The notes beneath the pieces were generated by a model, which ran no database searches, was not told the DNA's origin, and was given only the letters and a program-made list of their open reading frames with translations. From the NCBI GenBank assembly GCA_036677505.1, contig JAVBWK010000006.1:1-30082 (forward strand): a DNA stretch of 30,082 bases, given 5' to 3'. This stretch comes from UBA2227 sp036677505 (GTDB lineage: Bacteria; Bacillota_I; Bacilli_A; Erysipelotrichales; Erysipelotrichaceae). Below, piece after piece: positions 1 to 7,604 of the stretch. The position numbers and the translations under genes are program-made. The stretch's first letter is position 1. Each line of letters starts with the position of its first letter.

Positions 1-518
1 TCATCGTAAGCCTCGACTTTAAACTCCCGCAGTAACATCTGAACATGACCGAAAATCCCATTGGCCAAGGTATCCTGAATATAACAGGCCGTAACCGCCA
101 CCGCTTGATGGGAATACGGTTTGTACATGCCTAAAGTTGCTTGTCTTTTTTTATTGGAAAACACGACCATCTGATTTTTTGTGCGATAGTGATGATCCAC
201 ATCGCAAGGCAATACCTCTTCAATAGGTGCTTTGACAAAGCTGAACAGATTCTTCACGGTATTGTACTTATGCTTCAACTGCATCGCCATATCCCAATGA
301 TGATACGTACAACCGCCACACTGATCAAATACCGGACATTTCGAATTTACCCGCTCAGATGAAGGATTCGCGATTTTAACCAAACGTCCCTCTTTACCCT
401 CAAACTCCACAGTTCCGGTTTCTCCTGGTAACAGACGCACAAAAGAACGGATTTTCGGCTGTAAAATTGCATATCCATCTTCATTTATACCCACGCACGT
501 AACGATTTCTTGCTTCAT
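1..518 (-). CDS. 23S rRNA (uracil-5-)-methyltransferase, RlmCD/RumA family (5' part only)
   Basis: I translated this myself, because the gene runs off the left edge with no stop in the window. The N-terminal ~50 residues look like a TRAM RNA-binding domain. They are followed by the [4Fe-4S] ligand cluster of this family: CPVFDQCGGC at about residues 62-71, so a C-x5-C-x2-C arrangement whose fourth Cys would lie further on. The SAM-binding Rossmann domain and catalytic Cys are outside the window. Family members methylate C5 of U747 and/or U1939 of 23S rRNA; in Firmicutes a single RlmCD often does both, but the target cannot be decided here. The start was set at the ATG ending at 518, because GAGGGT lies about 7 bases upstream. 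An in-frame ATG 12 bases earlier (530) has no good ribosome binding site. The gene is divergent from rlmA, another 23S rRNA methyltransferase. Confidence 0.88.
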   Translation of the reverse strand, partial: MKQEIVTCVGINEDGYAILQPKIRSFVRLLPGETGTVEFEGKEGRLVKIANPSSERVNSKCPVFDQCGGCTYHHWDMAMQLKHKYNTVKNLFSFVKAPIEEVLPCDVDHHYRTKNQMVVFSNKKRQATLGMYKPYSHQAVAVTACYIQDTLANGIFGHVQMLLREFKVEAYD

Positions 519-542
519 AATGACCCTCATGATTTCAGTGAC

Positions 543-575
543 ATTGTACCACAGAGACGATAGCGATGCTATAAT
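543..575. promoter_or_regulatory. Divergent extended -10 promoters for the rlmCD-like gene and rlmA
   Basis: The 80-base gap between the two start codons holds an extended -10 in each direction. On the plus strand TG-C-TATAAT is at 567-575, 23 bases before the rlmA start. On the minus strand TG-G-TACAAT is at 551-543, 24 bases before the rRNA uridine methyltransferase start. Neither has a convincing -35 box. The two hexamers are only about 20 bases apart, so polymerases may compete. Confidence 0.5.
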
Positions 576-598
576 AGGATGGTAACAAGGAGACTGCC

Positions 599-1390
599 AT
601 GTACCGCTGCCCGATATGTGATCAACCGCTCACCGAGAAAGAAAAAAGTGCCCAATGTATCCAGGGGCACAGTTTTGACCGGGCCAAAAGCGGCTACTTT
701 AATTTCCTGATTAAAAATCAGACTGCGTTTCGCGGCGATCATCCGACTCAAATCGATGCGCGCAGAAAATTTCTGATTCAGGATCACTATCTGCCATTGG
801 CACAGCGGATCTGTGAGATCATTGATTTAACCTCACCTTCTGTCCTGATCGATGCCGGATGCGGTGAGGGATATTATACACATCAGATTAAAAAACATAA
901 CCCTGACTGTGAAGTATATGGCTTTGATATTTCGAAAGATGCTATCGATAAAGCCGCGAAATCAGACAGAAACATTCACTATTGTGTCAGTTCAGTCAAC
1001 CGATTGCCCTATCAGAATCAGTGTGCCAATATCATTACTTCTCTATTTGCACCGATTGATTCAGATGAGTTTGCCCGTGTTCTGAAAAAAGATGGCAGAC
1101 TGCTTGTGGTCAGCGCTCACCCCGATCATCTTCTCGAACTGAAACAAATCGCCTACCGGAATGTCACCAAACATCAGCACAAGAGTCTGGAGTCTGATGC
1201 ATTTTCATTGAAAAACATCGAAGAGTTCTCGTTTGAACTTAGCCTGGTTCAACCCGATATCACATATCTTTTGTTGATGACACCGTACGGATTTCGAACT
1301 TCTGCTGAAGGAAAACAGCGGGTTGAGGCAAAAGAAAACCTGACGGTGACCGCCAAGTTCATTTTAGAAACATACCAAAAACAATCGTAA
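599..1390 (+). CDS. rlmA: 23S rRNA (guanine-N1-)-methyltransferase RlmA family
   Basis: SAM-dependent methyltransferase of 263 aa, the usual RlmA length. The N-terminus carries the family's zinc-binding site, C4-x2-C7-x12-C20-x3-H24. The SAM-binding motif I reads IDAGCGEGYY at about residues 83-92, and the rest matches the methyltransferase fold. Family members methylate N1 of G745 (RlmA-I) or G748 (RlmA-II/TlrB) of 23S rRNA. Gram-positive members are usually the G748 type, which can affect tylosin susceptibility, but the sequence alone does not settle the target. AAGGAG lies 6 bases before the ATG. The gene is single, with its own extended -10 promoter and a terminator overlapping its stop codon. 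Confidence 0.9.
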   Translation: MYRCPICDQPLTEKEKSAQCIQGHSFDRAKSGYFNFLIKNQTAFRGDHPTQIDARRKFLIQDHYLPLAQRICEIIDLTSPSVLIDAGCGEGYYTHQIKKHNPDCEVYGFDISKDAIDKAAKSDRNIHYCVSSVNRLPYQNQCANIITSLFAPIDSDEFARVLKKDGRLLVVSAHPDHLLELKQIAYRNVTKHQHKSLESDAFSLKNIEEFSFELSLVQPDITYLLLMTPYGFRTSAEGKQRVEAKENLTVTAKFILETYQKQS

Positions 1391-1410
1391 CAGTCATCTG
1401 ACTGTTTTTT
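1389..1410 (+). terminator. Rho-independent terminator of rlmA
   Basis: A 7-bp stem AACAGTC/GACTGTT with loop ATCT is followed by a T-run. The first arm uses bases of the TAA stop codon. Confidence 0.75.
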
Positions 1411-1414
1411 ACTG

Positions 1415-1654
1415 TCACTTTTTCTTTAGAATCAGCCGAGAGAGAACAAATCCTGCCAATACTCCCAACGTTGCACCGACAAATGAACCGATGATCCCGG
1501 TCGCTTCATATCCGCGGGCACCCATAAACTCAAAACTCGTAAAGTAGTTACCGCCGATATTCATGCCGGTGATGGTACCAAATACCAAACCCAGAAAACC
1601 GAAAATCAAAATGATAATAATGGAAAATGCGATGCGAATAATGCGATTTGACAT
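1415..1654 (-). CDS. Small two-helix membrane protein, function unknown
   Basis: Predicted 79-aa protein. A hydrophobic segment covers roughly residues 7-30 and a second covers roughly 52-75. They are joined by a Gly/aromatic-rich loop (MNIGGNYFTSFEFMGARGYE), and a basic LKKK tail ends the protein. The glycine-rich helices (GSFVGATLGVLAG) resemble small bacterial membrane proteins with GxxxG packing, but I do not recognise a named family. The start ATG at 1654 has AAGGGTGA about 5-8 bases upstream, inside the end of the preceding radical SAM gene. Only 4 bases separate the two genes, so they are very likely co-transcribed. Confidence 0.7.
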   Translation of the reverse strand: MSNRIIRIAFSIIIILIFGFLGLVFGTITGMNIGGNYFTSFEFMGARGYEATGIIGSFVGATLGVLAGFVLSRLILKKK

Positions 1655-1658
1655 GAGA

Positions 1659-2759
1659 TCACCCTTTTAACGATATATTTCTCGCAATGTCCGACATGGA
1701 ACTTTGCGCAAACTCCAAGAATTCTTTATAACCGCAACCCTCATCATCAAACATGGTAACATTCATCCTCTTACAATTGCCATAACACATTCTTCTGAAA
1801 GAGCAGTCACGACACAAAGCAGACATTCGTTTATCTTCCCTGAGAAAATCCGACATCACCTGAGAATCTCTGATTTGCTCAAAGGAATGCGTCAGAACAT
1901 TCCCGCAGACATATTTGTCCAGCACATAGAAATCACACGGATAGACATTTCCATTGGCCTCCACGACATACTGAGGTGAACAGAATCCTAACATCCCGCA
2001 CTGTTGCGGGGGAAACCCCCGAAACATCCCAATGATGTTATCAAACAAGGAAACACTGATGTAATAACCCCGGATATAATCCTGATACCAGATTGAATAG
2101 AAATCTTTATAAAAAGAAGCGAACTCCCGAGGTCTTAATGCAAATAAATCAGTTGTGTGGTCAAGTTTTGGTAAGCAAGGAATCAGCTGCACATACCGAA
2201 AATCATACTCTTTATAAAACTCATACAACCGCTTCGGATGTTTAGATAGTTCACTGGTCAGTACCGTCAGAATATTGAAATCGATATGATTTTTGCGCAG
2301 CAAATCTGCCGCATCTATGATTCTGTTAAAGGTCGGCTGATGTTGTCGGGTCAGGCGAAACTGATCATGATTTTCCTGAAAGCCATCCAGTGACAGCCCG
2401 ACCAGAAACCGATGCTCAGAAAACAGATCACACCATCGCTGATCGATCTGATGTCCGTTGGTTTGAATGGAATACTGAACTTTCTGATTAGATTTCTTAA
2501 AACTGCTTACCAGCGAAACAAAATTTTCAAAATAGTCCAATCCTGCCAGCGTAGGCTCCCCACCCTGAAACGCAAAAGTGATCAATGAGTTATCATCTAT
2601 AGCCACCGCCTGTCTGATCAAAGCCGTAGCAACATCTTCTGACATCAACCCAAAGTTTTGTACCTGCCGGTGTTGGGCAACATCATGATAAAAACAATAC
2701 GTACAACTATAATTGCATGACGACGAAGCCGGCTTGATCAACACACTGAGATTTCTCAC
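1659..2759 (-). CDS. Radical SAM/SPASM enzyme, anaerobic sulfatase-maturase (anSME)-like
   Basis: Protein of 366 aa, close to the ~370 aa of characterised anSMEs. The N-terminal KPASSSCNYSCTYCFYHD segment gives the radical SAM cluster motif C15-x3-C19-x2-C22 and closely resembles anSMEs. GGEP follows at about residue 65-68. The C-terminal SPASM region carries many Cys (CGMLGFC, YPCDFYV, CRDCSFRRMCYGNC), enough for two auxiliary [4Fe-4S] clusters. The PCD motif contains an Asp at the position expected for the anSME catalytic base. anSMEs oxidise a Cys or Ser of type I sulfatases to formylglycine. No sulfatase is encoded in the window, so a different peptide substrate is possible. The start is GTG with AGGTGAT about 4 bases upstream. 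The gene is followed immediately by a small membrane protein gene. Confidence 0.82.
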   Translation of the reverse strand: MRNLSVLIKPASSSCNYSCTYCFYHDVAQHRQVQNFGLMSEDVATALIRQAVAIDDNSLITFAFQGGEPTLAGLDYFENFVSLVSSFKKSNQKVQYSIQTNGHQIDQRWCDLFSEHRFLVGLSLDGFQENHDQFRLTRQHQPTFNRIIDAADLLRKNHIDFNILTVLTSELSKHPKRLYEFYKEYDFRYVQLIPCLPKLDHTTDLFALRPREFASFYKDFYSIWYQDYIRGYYISVSLFDNIIGMFRGFPPQQCGMLGFCSPQYVVEANGNVYPCDFYVLDKYVCGNVLTHSFEQIRDSQVMSDFLREDKRMSALCRDCSFRRMCYGNCKRMNVTMFDDEGCGYKEFLEFAQSSMSDIARNISLKG

Positions 2760-2775
2760 AATATCACCTATGGAT

Positions 2776-2784
2776 ATTTTACCA
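2776..2784 (-). promoter_or_regulatory. Extended -10 promoter of the radical SAM operon
   Basis: The minus strand reads TG-G-TAAAAT 16 bases before the GTG start. The region where a -35 box would lie is the T-run and hairpin at the left end of the insertion sequence. Insertion may therefore have altered this promoter. Confidence 0.45.
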
Positions 2785-2792
2785 CATCATGA

Positions 2793-2812
2793 AAAAAAAG
2801 CGCTATGCGCTT
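2793..2812 (-). terminator. Outward-facing hairpin at the left end of the IS
   Basis: Read on the minus strand, stem AAGCGC/GCGCTT with loop ATA is followed by a T8 run. It would stop transcription leaving the IS towards the radical SAM operon. It abuts and slightly overlaps the left inverted repeat. Confidence 0.55.
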
Positions 2813-2827
2813 CAGACTATCGACAAA
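2811..2827 (+). repeat. Left terminal inverted repeat of the IS
   Basis: TTCAGACTATCGACAAA. It matches the right-end repeat read inward except for two bases in the 15-base core and a one-base difference at the outer edge. Confidence 0.75.
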
Positions 2828-2902
2828 GTAAGTCGGCAGTTTTTTTGTATTTTGAACACGAAGAACCTGATGATAAAATAGAAGTATCAAGAGGGCTCGC
2901 TA

Positions 2903-4390
2903 ATGATAACGAAAACGAACCAAAAAGCACATGAGATGAGTTTCATCATCCTAGAAACCTATGTCCCGGACAACCATCTGTTACGGAAAATTGATCAGTC
3001 GATCGATTTTTATTTTATATATGACTTGGTTGAATCGCTATACTCTCGCATCGGCCGTCCCAGTATTGATCCGGTCATTTTGTTCAAATTATTGTTTATC
3101 AATCACTTGTATGGATATAACAGTATGCGGCGGACCATCGAAGAGACGAAAGTGAATCTGGCCTATCGATGGTTTGCCGGGTTGGGCATCGATGATTCTG
3201 TCCCTCATTTCTCCGACTTCTCAAAAAACTACACCCGCAAATTCAGCCAAACGATTGAAGTTGCTCATCCCTTGACCGGCGTCTTAGAAACTAAGACCGT
3301 GTTCGCCGCGGTATTCGATCAAATTCTACGACAGGCCGATGAGAAGGACTATCTGCGGCCCGCGCATATTTATATGGATTCCACGCACATCAAAGCGAAT
3401 GCGAATAAGCGAAAGACGGAAGAAGTGTTTATCGAGGAACAACGGAAAGTTTACCAGGATGCCTTGGATCAGGAATGTGATGCGTACAGTGAAGCGAAGG
3501 GATTAACACTCGCACCACCCGTCGAAGCTGAAATCAAGCGAATCAAACAAAGTACGGTCGATCCCGAGAGCGGAAATTTTCATAAAGGAGAGCACGAAAA
3601 GCAGTTTGCCTATTTAGCTCAAACGATCTGTGATCAAAACGGCTTTGTGTTAGGGGTGAAAATCAATCCGGGCAATCTTCATGACAGCCGAACCTTTCTG
3701 CCCGCCTTCGATGAAGTACACCAGGTATTTGGCGAGATCATCCGAAGTATCGGACTGGATGCCGGGTATAAGGTACCTCACATTGCCCGGGAACTCATTG
3801 AACGAAAGATAACACCGTTAATGCCGTATACCCGACCGAAAGGAAGGAAACATAATGAAGATGAATTGAAAGTCGTTAAGAAAGAGTTTGTATACGACCC
3901 AAGTGCCGATGTCTATCATTGTCCCCACGGGAAGATATTGACCCCACGCAGTGTCAGTAAGAAGGATGGATATATTATTTACCGTTCATCCACGAAGGAC
4001 TGTTCTGCCTGTCCGTTGAGAGAAAATTGTTTAACCAAAAGCACTAAGACCAAGACGATTCAGCGCTCGATCTGGCAGCCGTATCTCGATGAAGCAGATC
4101 TGATACGTAAAACGAGTTATCATGCCCAATACTATCCGCTGCGAAAACAGACCATTGAACGGATCTTCGCTGACGGAAAAGAAAAGCATGGATTACGCTA
4201 CATCCGCTATTGCGGACGCCAAAAGGTACAGGATTACATGTATCTGCTTTTCGCTTCGATGAACATGAAGAAAATCGCATTATGGGCCACTCGGCAATCG
4301 TCAAACTCTTCGATCTCATCTCTGTTTCATCACCTCTGCCGCTTGTTTTCCCAAAGAAAAACGGAGTTAGAAATTCATATGAATTTTTAA
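2903..4390 (+). CDS. IS1182-family transposase
   Basis: DDE transposase of 495 aa, a full-length size for the family. The N-terminal domain (about residues 20-120) has the typical YVPDNHLLRKID start and the DLV..LYS..GRPSIDP segment of the IS5/IS1182-like N-terminal domain. The catalytic triad is visible as D159 (YMDSTHIKANANK), D286 (GLDAGYK) and E419 (QTIERIFADGKEKHG). A Cys cluster between D286 and E419 (CPHGK, CSACPLRENC) is a typical zinc-ribbon-like insert. No frameshift or internal stop is present, so the protein looks functional. The ATG at 2903 has GAGGG 9 bases upstream. A later ATG at codon 12 is possible but would cut into the conserved N-terminus. Confidence 0.93.
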   Translation: MITKTNQKAHEMSFIILETYVPDNHLLRKIDQSIDFYFIYDLVESLYSRIGRPSIDPVILFKLLFINHLYGYNSMRRTIEETKVNLAYRWFAGLGIDDSVPHFSDFSKNYTRKFSQTIEVAHPLTGVLETKTVFAAVFDQILRQADEKDYLRPAHIYMDSTHIKANANKRKTEEVFIEEQRKVYQDALDQECDAYSEAKGLTLAPPVEAEIKRIKQSTVDPESGNFHKGEHEKQFAYLAQTICDQNGFVLGVKINPGNLHDSRTFLPAFDEVHQVFGEIIRSIGLDAGYKVPHIARELIERKITPLMPYTRPKGRKHNEDELKVVKKEFVYDPSADVYHCPHGKILTPRSVSKKDGYIIYRSSTKDCSACPLRENCLTKSTKTKTIQRSIWQPYLDEADLIRKTSYHAQYYPLRKQTIERIFADGKEKHGLRYIRYCGRQKVQDYMYLLFASMNMKKIALWATRQSSNSSISSLFHHLCRLFSQRKTELEIHMNF

Positions 4391-4397
4391 CCCCGTA

Positions 4398-4414
4398 TTT
4401 GTCTACAGTCTGAA
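4398..4414 (-). repeat. Right terminal inverted repeat of the IS
   Basis: Plus-strand TTTGTCTACAGTCTGAA. Its inward reading is TTCAGACTGTAGACAAA, matching the left repeat. Confidence 0.75.
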
Positions 4415-4440
4415 AGCAAACTAAGGTTTGCTTTTGTCTT
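4413..4440 (+). terminator. Outward-facing hairpin at the right end of the IS
   Basis: Stem AAAGCAAAC/GTTTGCTTT (9 bp, perfect) with loop TAAG is followed by T-rich TGTCTT. It would terminate transposase transcription. In the opposite direction the same hairpin follows the SDR stop codon but lacks a T-run, which the IS may have displaced. Confidence 0.6.
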
Positions 4441-5367
4441 TTACTCTTTAACTAATCCTGTCAGTTTCATGCTCAGATCATAAACCTGCTTGCCCAATGA
4501 TCGATTCAAGGCATGTTTTGCCGGGATTTCTTCGATGGTCAGATGGAAGAACTTTCCGCTGATATCGGCCATTTCCGGTGCAGCAACCAGATAATAGATG
4601 GCCTCGCCGGAAATCTTGGGATCTTTAAGCATGGGCTGAATGAAAAACTTTGAGAATGTCCGGTATAACCAGCCGTTATTACTGCCGATGCCCGTCTTGA
4701 CATCGCCCGGATGCATGGCATTGATGGTCACTCGGGTATCAGAGAGCTGATCAGCCATCTCCCACATCGTCAGCAGCTGTGCAGTCTTTGAAGCTCCATA
4801 TCCGCGCAATCCGGTATAATGACGTTTTTTCCAATGAATATCATCAATATCGAGTCCGTTGAACCGATGACCTTCGGAGTTGATATGTAATATACGGGAA
4901 GGAGCACTCTGAATCATACGATCGAGTAGTAACTGCGTGAACAAAAACGATGCAAGGTGATTGACGAAGAATACAGTCTCAAAACCCTCCGAAGTGTACG
5001 TGGCTTTGGTTGAATGCAATCCCGCACAATTGATCAAAACATCAATTTTCGGATAGTTTTGAAGAATCTGAGCCGCAGCTTTTCTTACCTGATCACTGTG
5101 ACTGAAGTCAGCGATGATGATATCGACGGATACCGGATATTCAGACTGAATCAGTTTTCTGACGGCTTCAGCCTTTTCCGGATTCCTGACAACCATGACG
5201 ATCGTTGCCTGTCCCTTAGCCAAACGTTTGATGGCTTCAAGGCCGACACCGGAAGTTGCTCCCGTTACCACGACGACTTTATCTTTTATTAATGCATCAG
5301 TTGATTTTTGTTTTTCTTTTGAATTTCTCAGAAACATCAGTTCATCCGGCAGATTACGTTTCTTCAT
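4441..5367 (-). CDS. Short-chain dehydrogenase/reductase, retinol-dehydrogenase-like
   Basis: NAD(P)-dependent oxidoreductase of 308 aa with a complete SDR motif set. The cofactor motif TGATSGVG is at residues 35-42, NCAG at 113-116, and the catalytic N136, S164, Y190 and K194 are all present. The region after the active site (GLDIDDIHW, then HPGDVKTGIG) matches the RDH/WW-oxidoreductase-like branch of SDRs that act on lipophilic alcohols, aldehydes or ketones. An N-terminal extension of about 28 residues precedes the Rossmann fold. AAGGAG is 5 bases before the ATG. Only 9 bases separate it from the NTF2-like gene upstream, and it is the last gene of a three-gene operon with an FAD oxidoreductase. 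The substrate is unknown; a hydrophobic molecule is an inference from family and neighbours. Confidence 0.88.
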   Translation of the reverse strand: MKKRNLPDELMFLRNSKEKQKSTDALIKDKVVVVTGATSGVGLEAIKRLAKGQATIVMVVRNPEKAEAVRKLIQSEYPVSVDIIIADFSHSDQVRKAAAQILQNYPKIDVLINCAGLHSTKATYTSEGFETVFFVNHLASFLFTQLLLDRMIQSAPSRILHINSEGHRFNGLDIDDIHWKKRHYTGLRGYGASKTAQLLTMWEMADQLSDTRVTINAMHPGDVKTGIGSNNGWLYRTFSKFFIQPMLKDPKISGEAIYYLVAAPEMADISGKFFHLTIEEIPAKHALNRSLGKQVYDLSMKLTGLVKE

Positions 5368-5376
5368 AGGATCTCC

Positions 5377-5853
5377 TTACCCGAAATGTTTGAACATAAA
5401 CTTACGATAAATCTTTTTAAATCTTGGGATACCATTGAAAATATCTCCCCACAAATCATAATAATCACGCTGTACACTGATTTTGCCTTCTTCATTTAGT
5501 GTAAGTCGCGTACAGCCGTATACCGGTGTGCTCGGCGTTTTCTTGAAGGACATTGTCATCTTCCATTCCATAGAGATGATGTTTTCATGCTTTATGACAT
5601 TGGAAAGTTCCATGACAAGGGATTCACAGCGCTTAGTCAATCGATTGCACATCGCTTCAAAGTTCTCAAATCCCTCAATTCGCTGGATAGAATCTTGAAA
5701 GATGATATCTTGACTGTAATAAGGGAAAATATGAGACCAATCCGGTTTTCCTTCTTTGTTATACGTCTTAGACCACAGGCGCTTGACAGATTCAACCGTC
5801 AACTCCTCAATATCTAATAGTTGATGTTCGTTATGCAATTTTGATTCAGTCAT
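5377..5853 (-). CDS. NTF2/SnoaL-like fold protein
   Basis: Small protein of 158 aa from the chosen start, resembling SnoaL/NTF2-like proteins, a cone-shaped alpha+beta barrel fold used by ketosteroid isomerases, polyketide cyclases and binding proteins. Supporting features are the early helix with WSKTYNKEG..DWSHIFPYYSQDIIFQDS, the middle EFL-type strand region (SMEWKMTMSFKK) and the C-terminal strand KISVQRDYYDLWGD. No specific catalytic residues can be assigned. The ATG ending at 5853 has AGGTGGAG 5 bases upstream. An in-frame ATG 18 bases earlier (5871) overlaps the previous stop as ATGA but has a weaker ribosome binding site. It is the middle gene of an operon with FAD oxidoreductase and SDR genes, consistent with a helper or isomerase role in the same conversion. 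Confidence 0.75.
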   Translation of the reverse strand: MTESKLHNEHQLLDIEELTVESVKRLWSKTYNKEGKPDWSHIFPYYSQDIIFQDSIQRIEGFENFEAMCNRLTKRCESLVMELSNVIKHENIISMEWKMTMSFKKTPSTPVYGCTRLTLNEEGKISVQRDYYDLWGDIFNGIPRFKKIYRKFMFKHFG

Positions 5854-5867
5854 ACATACTCCACCTT

Positions 5868-7481
5868 TCATTTACGTTCTTTCAGTTTATCTATATCTCT
5901 GATGACAGTATCCGCCGCCAGTTTTCCGGTCAGAACCGAAACTGGGACCCCGGCCGGATTAAATGCCCATTGCCCGGCCTGCTTGATCGAGTCGATGCCA
6001 GTGAGAACGGCCTTGTTGATTCGCAACATCCTATACTCGGCAGGGAAAGGGCGATTACCAAAGGACCAGCCGGTCAGCGATCCTTCCGTATTGTGAGTTT
6101 TTCTTTCTATCGTTACCGGTGTTGACACGATCGTTTTAAATACATGTGCAGGGAAATCACTCATCTCTCCCAATGACAGCGTTTCTATCATCACTTCGGT
6201 AACAAACTGTTTAAAGGATTCATACAGACCGATTTCTTCAATATGCCTGACCAGTCCGTAATCAAACAGTATTGATATGATCAGTCCGGTCTGACCCTTG
6301 GGAGAAAGGGAAGGATCTCGCAGCGATGGAATCGAAACTTCCAACGTGTTATATCTGATGAATTTCTCTATCCATCCGAAAAGCACGTCCTTATCATCTG
6401 AAAATCTGCCATCACTTATAATTTCATCCAGTTTTACTTCGGACAACCCCTCAAGGTGCGGGGTATAGAACCAATGAGGTCCTGTGATTTTCTGAAAATA
6501 GGAGTTCGGAAGATCCGTCAGTGCATATACGGTAAGAACAGAGTCTGCTCCTTTTTTATTTAAATAGAAAGTTCTTGCCTGACTTACCTTTGTGCGCAGT
6601 TCTTCAGAACTGATTTTCTCATCATTGATCCGCCGATATAAGGCATTGGTATCTGCCGCCCAAATCATCTGATCATAGGTATATACCTGTTGAGATTCAA
6701 TTGTGACTTTTTTATTCTCGATATCGATATTCACAACTTCACTCGAAGTTTGGATAGTTCCGCCGTTTTTTAAGATCAAATCCTGAAGCTGATCAATCAG
6801 CACTTGAGTTGATCCCATTGGATAATGATATTGTAAGTAAAGAGTATAGTATGATAAGGCGAAAAACGTCGGTGTCGAGGAGAAGAAGTGTTGAGTGATG
6901 ATGTGAATCAACGCTTCATTGTTGGTACGTGTACGTAAGAAATCATTGATCGGATCTGAAAGCTTCATTGCTCTTTTTATATTAAATGTAAATTTGATAA
7001 ACCAGGGAAGAAGGGTAGTCAATACATAACTCAACTTATACGGCTTTGGCAAAAACAGCGGATTTTCAATTCCGTATAAAACATCCATGGTTTTCATCAC
7101 GACTTTGATGTCCTTGATGATTTTATCAATATCTTCAGCATTGTCCGGATACAGTGACTTCAGCAGTTGCCCATAGCGATCGATATCCGCAACTTCCTTG
7201 AAATCAAGTGTTTGCGAACCGATAGTGAGCCGAATCGGATTATCCACAAAATCAATATGCAATCCCAATTGTCTGAGCATCGAAAAAACGATACCCGAAT
7301 CGATGATACTGCGTGCCCCTTTATCCAACACATGACCGTCAACAGCGAAACTGCCAAGCAAACCGCCAACTTCCTGTTCTTTTTCAAGAAGCAGTACATT
7401 GAGGTGATCTTTGCTCAGATAGGCGGCAGCAGTCAGACCGGCTAAACCGCTGCCAACGACGATGACATCCGCATGAGTCAT
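5868..7481 (-). CDS. FAD-dependent oxidoreductase, phytoene desaturase/retinol saturase (CrtI/RetSat)-like
   Basis: Flavoprotein of 537 aa. An N-terminal dinucleotide-binding motif (GSGLAG, residues 10-15) is followed by LLEKEQEVGGLLGSF, the pattern of the COG1233 CrtI/CrtO/RetSat family. The C-terminus has GQWAFNPAGVPVSVLTGKLAAD, the FAD-contacting end motif of this family. Members desaturate, saturate or isomerise polyenes such as carotenoids and retinoids; many gut-bacterial members are uncharacterised. No phytoene synthase or other carotenoid gene is in the window. The ATG at 7481 was chosen for its GGAGG 10 bases upstream; a TTG 33 bases earlier is less likely. A TATAAT lies on the minus strand at 7548-7543. 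It is the first gene of an operon with NTF2-like and SDR genes, suggesting a two-step redox modification of a hydrophobic compound. Confidence 0.85.
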   Translation of the reverse strand: MTHADVIVVGSGLAGLTAAAYLSKDHLNVLLLEKEQEVGGLLGSFAVDGHVLDKGARSIIDSGIVFSMLRQLGLHIDFVDNPIRLTIGSQTLDFKEVADIDRYGQLLKSLYPDNAEDIDKIIKDIKVVMKTMDVLYGIENPLFLPKPYKLSYVLTTLLPWFIKFTFNIKRAMKLSDPINDFLRTRTNNEALIHIITQHFFSSTPTFFALSYYTLYLQYHYPMGSTQVLIDQLQDLILKNGGTIQTSSEVVNIDIENKKVTIESQQVYTYDQMIWAADTNALYRRINDEKISSEELRTKVSQARTFYLNKKGADSVLTVYALTDLPNSYFQKITGPHWFYTPHLEGLSEVKLDEIISDGRFSDDKDVLFGWIEKFIRYNTLEVSIPSLRDPSLSPKGQTGLIISILFDYGLVRHIEEIGLYESFKQFVTEVMIETLSLGEMSDFPAHVFKTIVSTPVTIERKTHNTEGSLTGWSFGNRPFPAEYRMLRINKAVLTGIDSIKQAGQWAFNPAGVPVSVLTGKLAADTVIRDIDKLKERK

Positions 7482-7580
7482 AAACGACAAACCTCCGCAA
7501 TGATTGTTAAACAATCCGTGTTTTTATCATATCATAAAATGAATTATACCGTATATTGAAAGGAATAGTTTTCAGTAAAC

Positions 7581-7600
7581 AAAAAGACCCGGAAGGTCTT
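7581..7600 (-). terminator. Rho-independent terminator of the YczE-like gene
   Basis: On the minus strand, stem AAGACC/GGTCTT with a five-base loop is followed by T5 and more T-rich sequence. It lies five bases after the TAG stop. Confidence 0.7.
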
Positions 7601-7604
7601 CGGT

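Larger units (their letters stand above)
2811..4414 (+). mobile_element. IS1182-family insertion sequence, apparently intact
   Basis: A single full-length IS1182-type transposase gene is flanked by imperfect terminal inverted repeats. The left repeat at 2811-2827 contains CAGACTATCGACAAA. The right repeat at 4398-4414, read inward on the minus strand, contains CAGACTGTAGACAAA, giving 13 matches of 15. Outward-facing hairpins sit at both ends. No target-site duplication was found by eye, so the exact outer limits are uncertain by up to about 30 bases if the hairpins belong to the element. It lies between two minus-strand transcription units and does not visibly break a gene. Confidence 0.82.

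Noticed and set aside
2903..4390. Transposase as a decayed pseudogene
   Set aside because: The frame is full length and all three catalytic acidic residues are present.
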